Positions 13,948 through 15,137 of a stretch of 15,137 bases of DNA are shown here, piece by piece. The notes under the pieces are model-generated. The model was given only the letters and a program-made list of their open reading frames with translations, had not been told where the DNA came from and ran no database searches. This stretch comes from an uncultured Planctomycetota bacterium (GTDB lineage Bacteria; Planctomycetota; UBA1135; GCA-002686595). A program made the position numbers and the translations under genes. Position 1 is the stretch's first letter. Every line of letters starts with the position of its first letter. The stretch lies in assembly GCA_903829565.1 (NCBI GenBank), contig CAIKQM010000641.1, forward strand, positions 1 to 15,137, read 5' to 3'.

Positions 13948-15137
13948 TTACGGCAGGCGCGTGAACGGTACTCCCGGCGCATCGACGCCACCATCCACAC
14001 GCAAGCTGACCATGCTAGCCGTCAGCGGGGGCCGAGCTCCCGCCACATTGCGAATCAAGAAGCTGCCATCCGCCGCGACCGTGGCTTCGCCGATGCGGCT
14101 ACCACCACCGACCGCGGCACCAATGAAGGCCCGCACACGCGGACGACCGTCGGGATTGACGACTCGTCCACGAATGCGCCACCCTTGCGTCTCCGAGTAC
14201 TCGGCAGCTTCGATCTGAAGCTCTCGGTGCAAGAACGGATCCTCTGGTCCCACACCGATGCCGGTGCGGGCCAAAGGTAGAGAGTACGACGGCAAGTATG
14301 TCACGCCGTCCCAACTCGGCATCGGAGACGGCAGCGGAATGGTCTGGCCGGGATTTTCGATGTCCCAGCGCAGCAACATGGCTGTGTCCTCGTGTGTCGT
14401 GTTGTGACAATGCTCGACATACGAGCCTGCGAACTCGCGGAAGCGCATGGCGACCTCAATCTCTCCCCAGGATTCAGGACCACCGCCCACACGGAACACA
14501 TCCTTGCGCGCCCACCGCAAGTACGGCGGCGGTTGCTGTCCATTGACGGACAACACCATTGCCTGCTCGAAGTGCGCGTGCACAGGATGCGCCCAGCCTC
14601 CGGCCGACTTGAAGGTCCACACCTGCAAGTGACCATTGCCGTCCGCACTCAATTCACCAAGGTTGGCCGCGACCGAAACGGTCTTGATGTCGGCCACCAG
14701 TGCTTCACCATCGTCGACCTTGATCGTCCAAGGCTTCTCGTCCGTACCACCACGGCCGAACACAAAGCTGTGACGCTTGGCGTTACGAATCTCATTCGGC
14801 GTGGGCATGGGCAAGGGGATCATCTTGCGCTTGCCGGGGACATAATCGACGGGATTCATCGATAGATCCTGCTCCGCGTACTCACGCACACGGAACTCCA
14901 TGAACTTGCCTACACACGGATCACCGTTGACCCAACGATCCGCGACACCATCGCCATCGTCGTCCTTGCGCTCGGGCATGTACTCGCCCGACAAGATCTG
15001 GTTCAGCGGGATCACGCGATCGGGCAACTTGCCGTTGTCGTGTTCCAGCACATTGACGAAGTACAACCGCTCGCCCGGTTGGAACGCGCTGAAGTCGATC
15101 ACGATGTCATAGCGTTCCGCGATGGCCTGCACCGGCA
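13948..15137 (-). CDS. Multicopper oxidase, C-terminal part, with appended beta-sandwich domain (N-terminus outside window)
   Basis: The frame is open to the right edge, so the start and the first cupredoxin domain lie outside; about 396 residues are visible. It begins in a cupredoxin domain with LPVQAIAERYDIVIDF, matching the usual multicopper oxidase LPVxPAERxDVxxDF stretch. Copper ligands are seen in HPVHAH (at about 14577-14595) and in HCHNTTHEDTAM (about 14380-14415). The latter is the HCHxxxHxxxxM type, with Met as the axial type 1 ligand, as in CotA and similar laccases. A calcium-type loop DDDGDGVADRW lies between (14932-14964). After the oxidase core is an Ig-like or carboxypeptidase-regulatory-like domain (about 14250-13960, GWRIRGRVVNPDGRPRVRA). 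Such enzymes oxidise phenols, metal ions or bilirubin-like compounds with O2, probably in the periplasm; the signal peptide is not in view. A terminator follows the stop. Confidence 0.92.
   Translation of the reverse strand, partial: PVQAIAERYDIVIDFSAFQPGERLYFVNVLEHDNGKLPDRVIPLNQILSGEYMPERKDDDGDGVADRWVNGDPCVGKFMEFRVREYAEQDLSMNPVDYVPGKRKMIPLPMPTPNEIRNAKRHSFVFGRGGTDEKPWTIKVDDGEALVADIKTVSVAANLGELSADGNGHLQVWTFKSAGGWAHPVHAHFEQAMVLSVNGQQPPPYLRWARKDVFRVGGGPESWGEIEVAMRFREFAGSYVEHCHNTTHEDTAMLLRWDIENPGQTIPLPSPMPSWDGVTYLPSYSLPLARTGIGVGPEDPFLHRELQIEAAEYSETQGWRIRGRVVNPDGRPRVRAFIGAAVGGGSRIGEATVAADGSFLIRNVAGARPPLTASMVSLRVDGGVDAPGVPFTRLP

Overview
The window is GC-rich, densely coding chromosomal DNA from a bacterium I cannot name with confidence. 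There are nine genes and no gap without a gene longer than about 120 bases. Two secreted carbohydrate-active proteins (a GHL10-type glycosidase and a GH29 alpha-fucosidase with an extra C-terminal module), a fused two-domain E1 dehydrogenase, GlnRS and a calcium-loop multicopper oxidase together would suit Planctomycetota or a similar environmental phylum. This is inference from gene content only. No tRNA, rRNA, CRISPR array, insertion sequence or phage gene was seen.

Layout. Block 1 (1-1977, minus): a GHL10-like glycosidase cut by the left edge, preceded by a short-chain dehydrogenase/reductase. Block 2 (2039-7126, plus), divergent from block 1: a cobalamin-binding-type radical SAM protein with a CX4CX2C cluster motif, glutaminyl-tRNA synthetase (glnS) and a ThrE-family amino-acid exporter, with gaps of 24 and 12 bases. 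Block 3 (8891-6963, minus): a secreted alpha-L-fucosidase converging on the exporter gene, with a 164-base tail-to-tail overlap. Block 4 (9013-12254, plus), divergent from the fucosidase: a fused alpha/beta thiamine-dependent 2-oxoacid dehydrogenase E1, translationally coupled by a 4-base overlap to a FabD-like acyltransferase whose carboxylate-binding Arg is Met. Block 5 (15137-12270, minus): the C-terminal part of a multicopper oxidase, a strong intrinsic terminator, then a galactokinase-family kinase carrying an N-terminal XRE-type helix-turn-helix domain.

How they may work together. The glycosidase, fucosidase and galactokinase fit breakdown of fucose- and galactose-containing polysaccharides, but they are not one operon and no transporter is present. 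The E1-acyltransferase pair is the best candidate for a dedicated two-gene biochemical unit. Neither E2 nor E3 of a 2-oxoacid dehydrogenase lies nearby, and the acyltransferase appears adapted to non-carboxylated acyl groups. The HTH-kinase fusion is the best candidate for an unusual regulator: a sugar kinase that may bind DNA. GlnS is the one clear housekeeping anchor.
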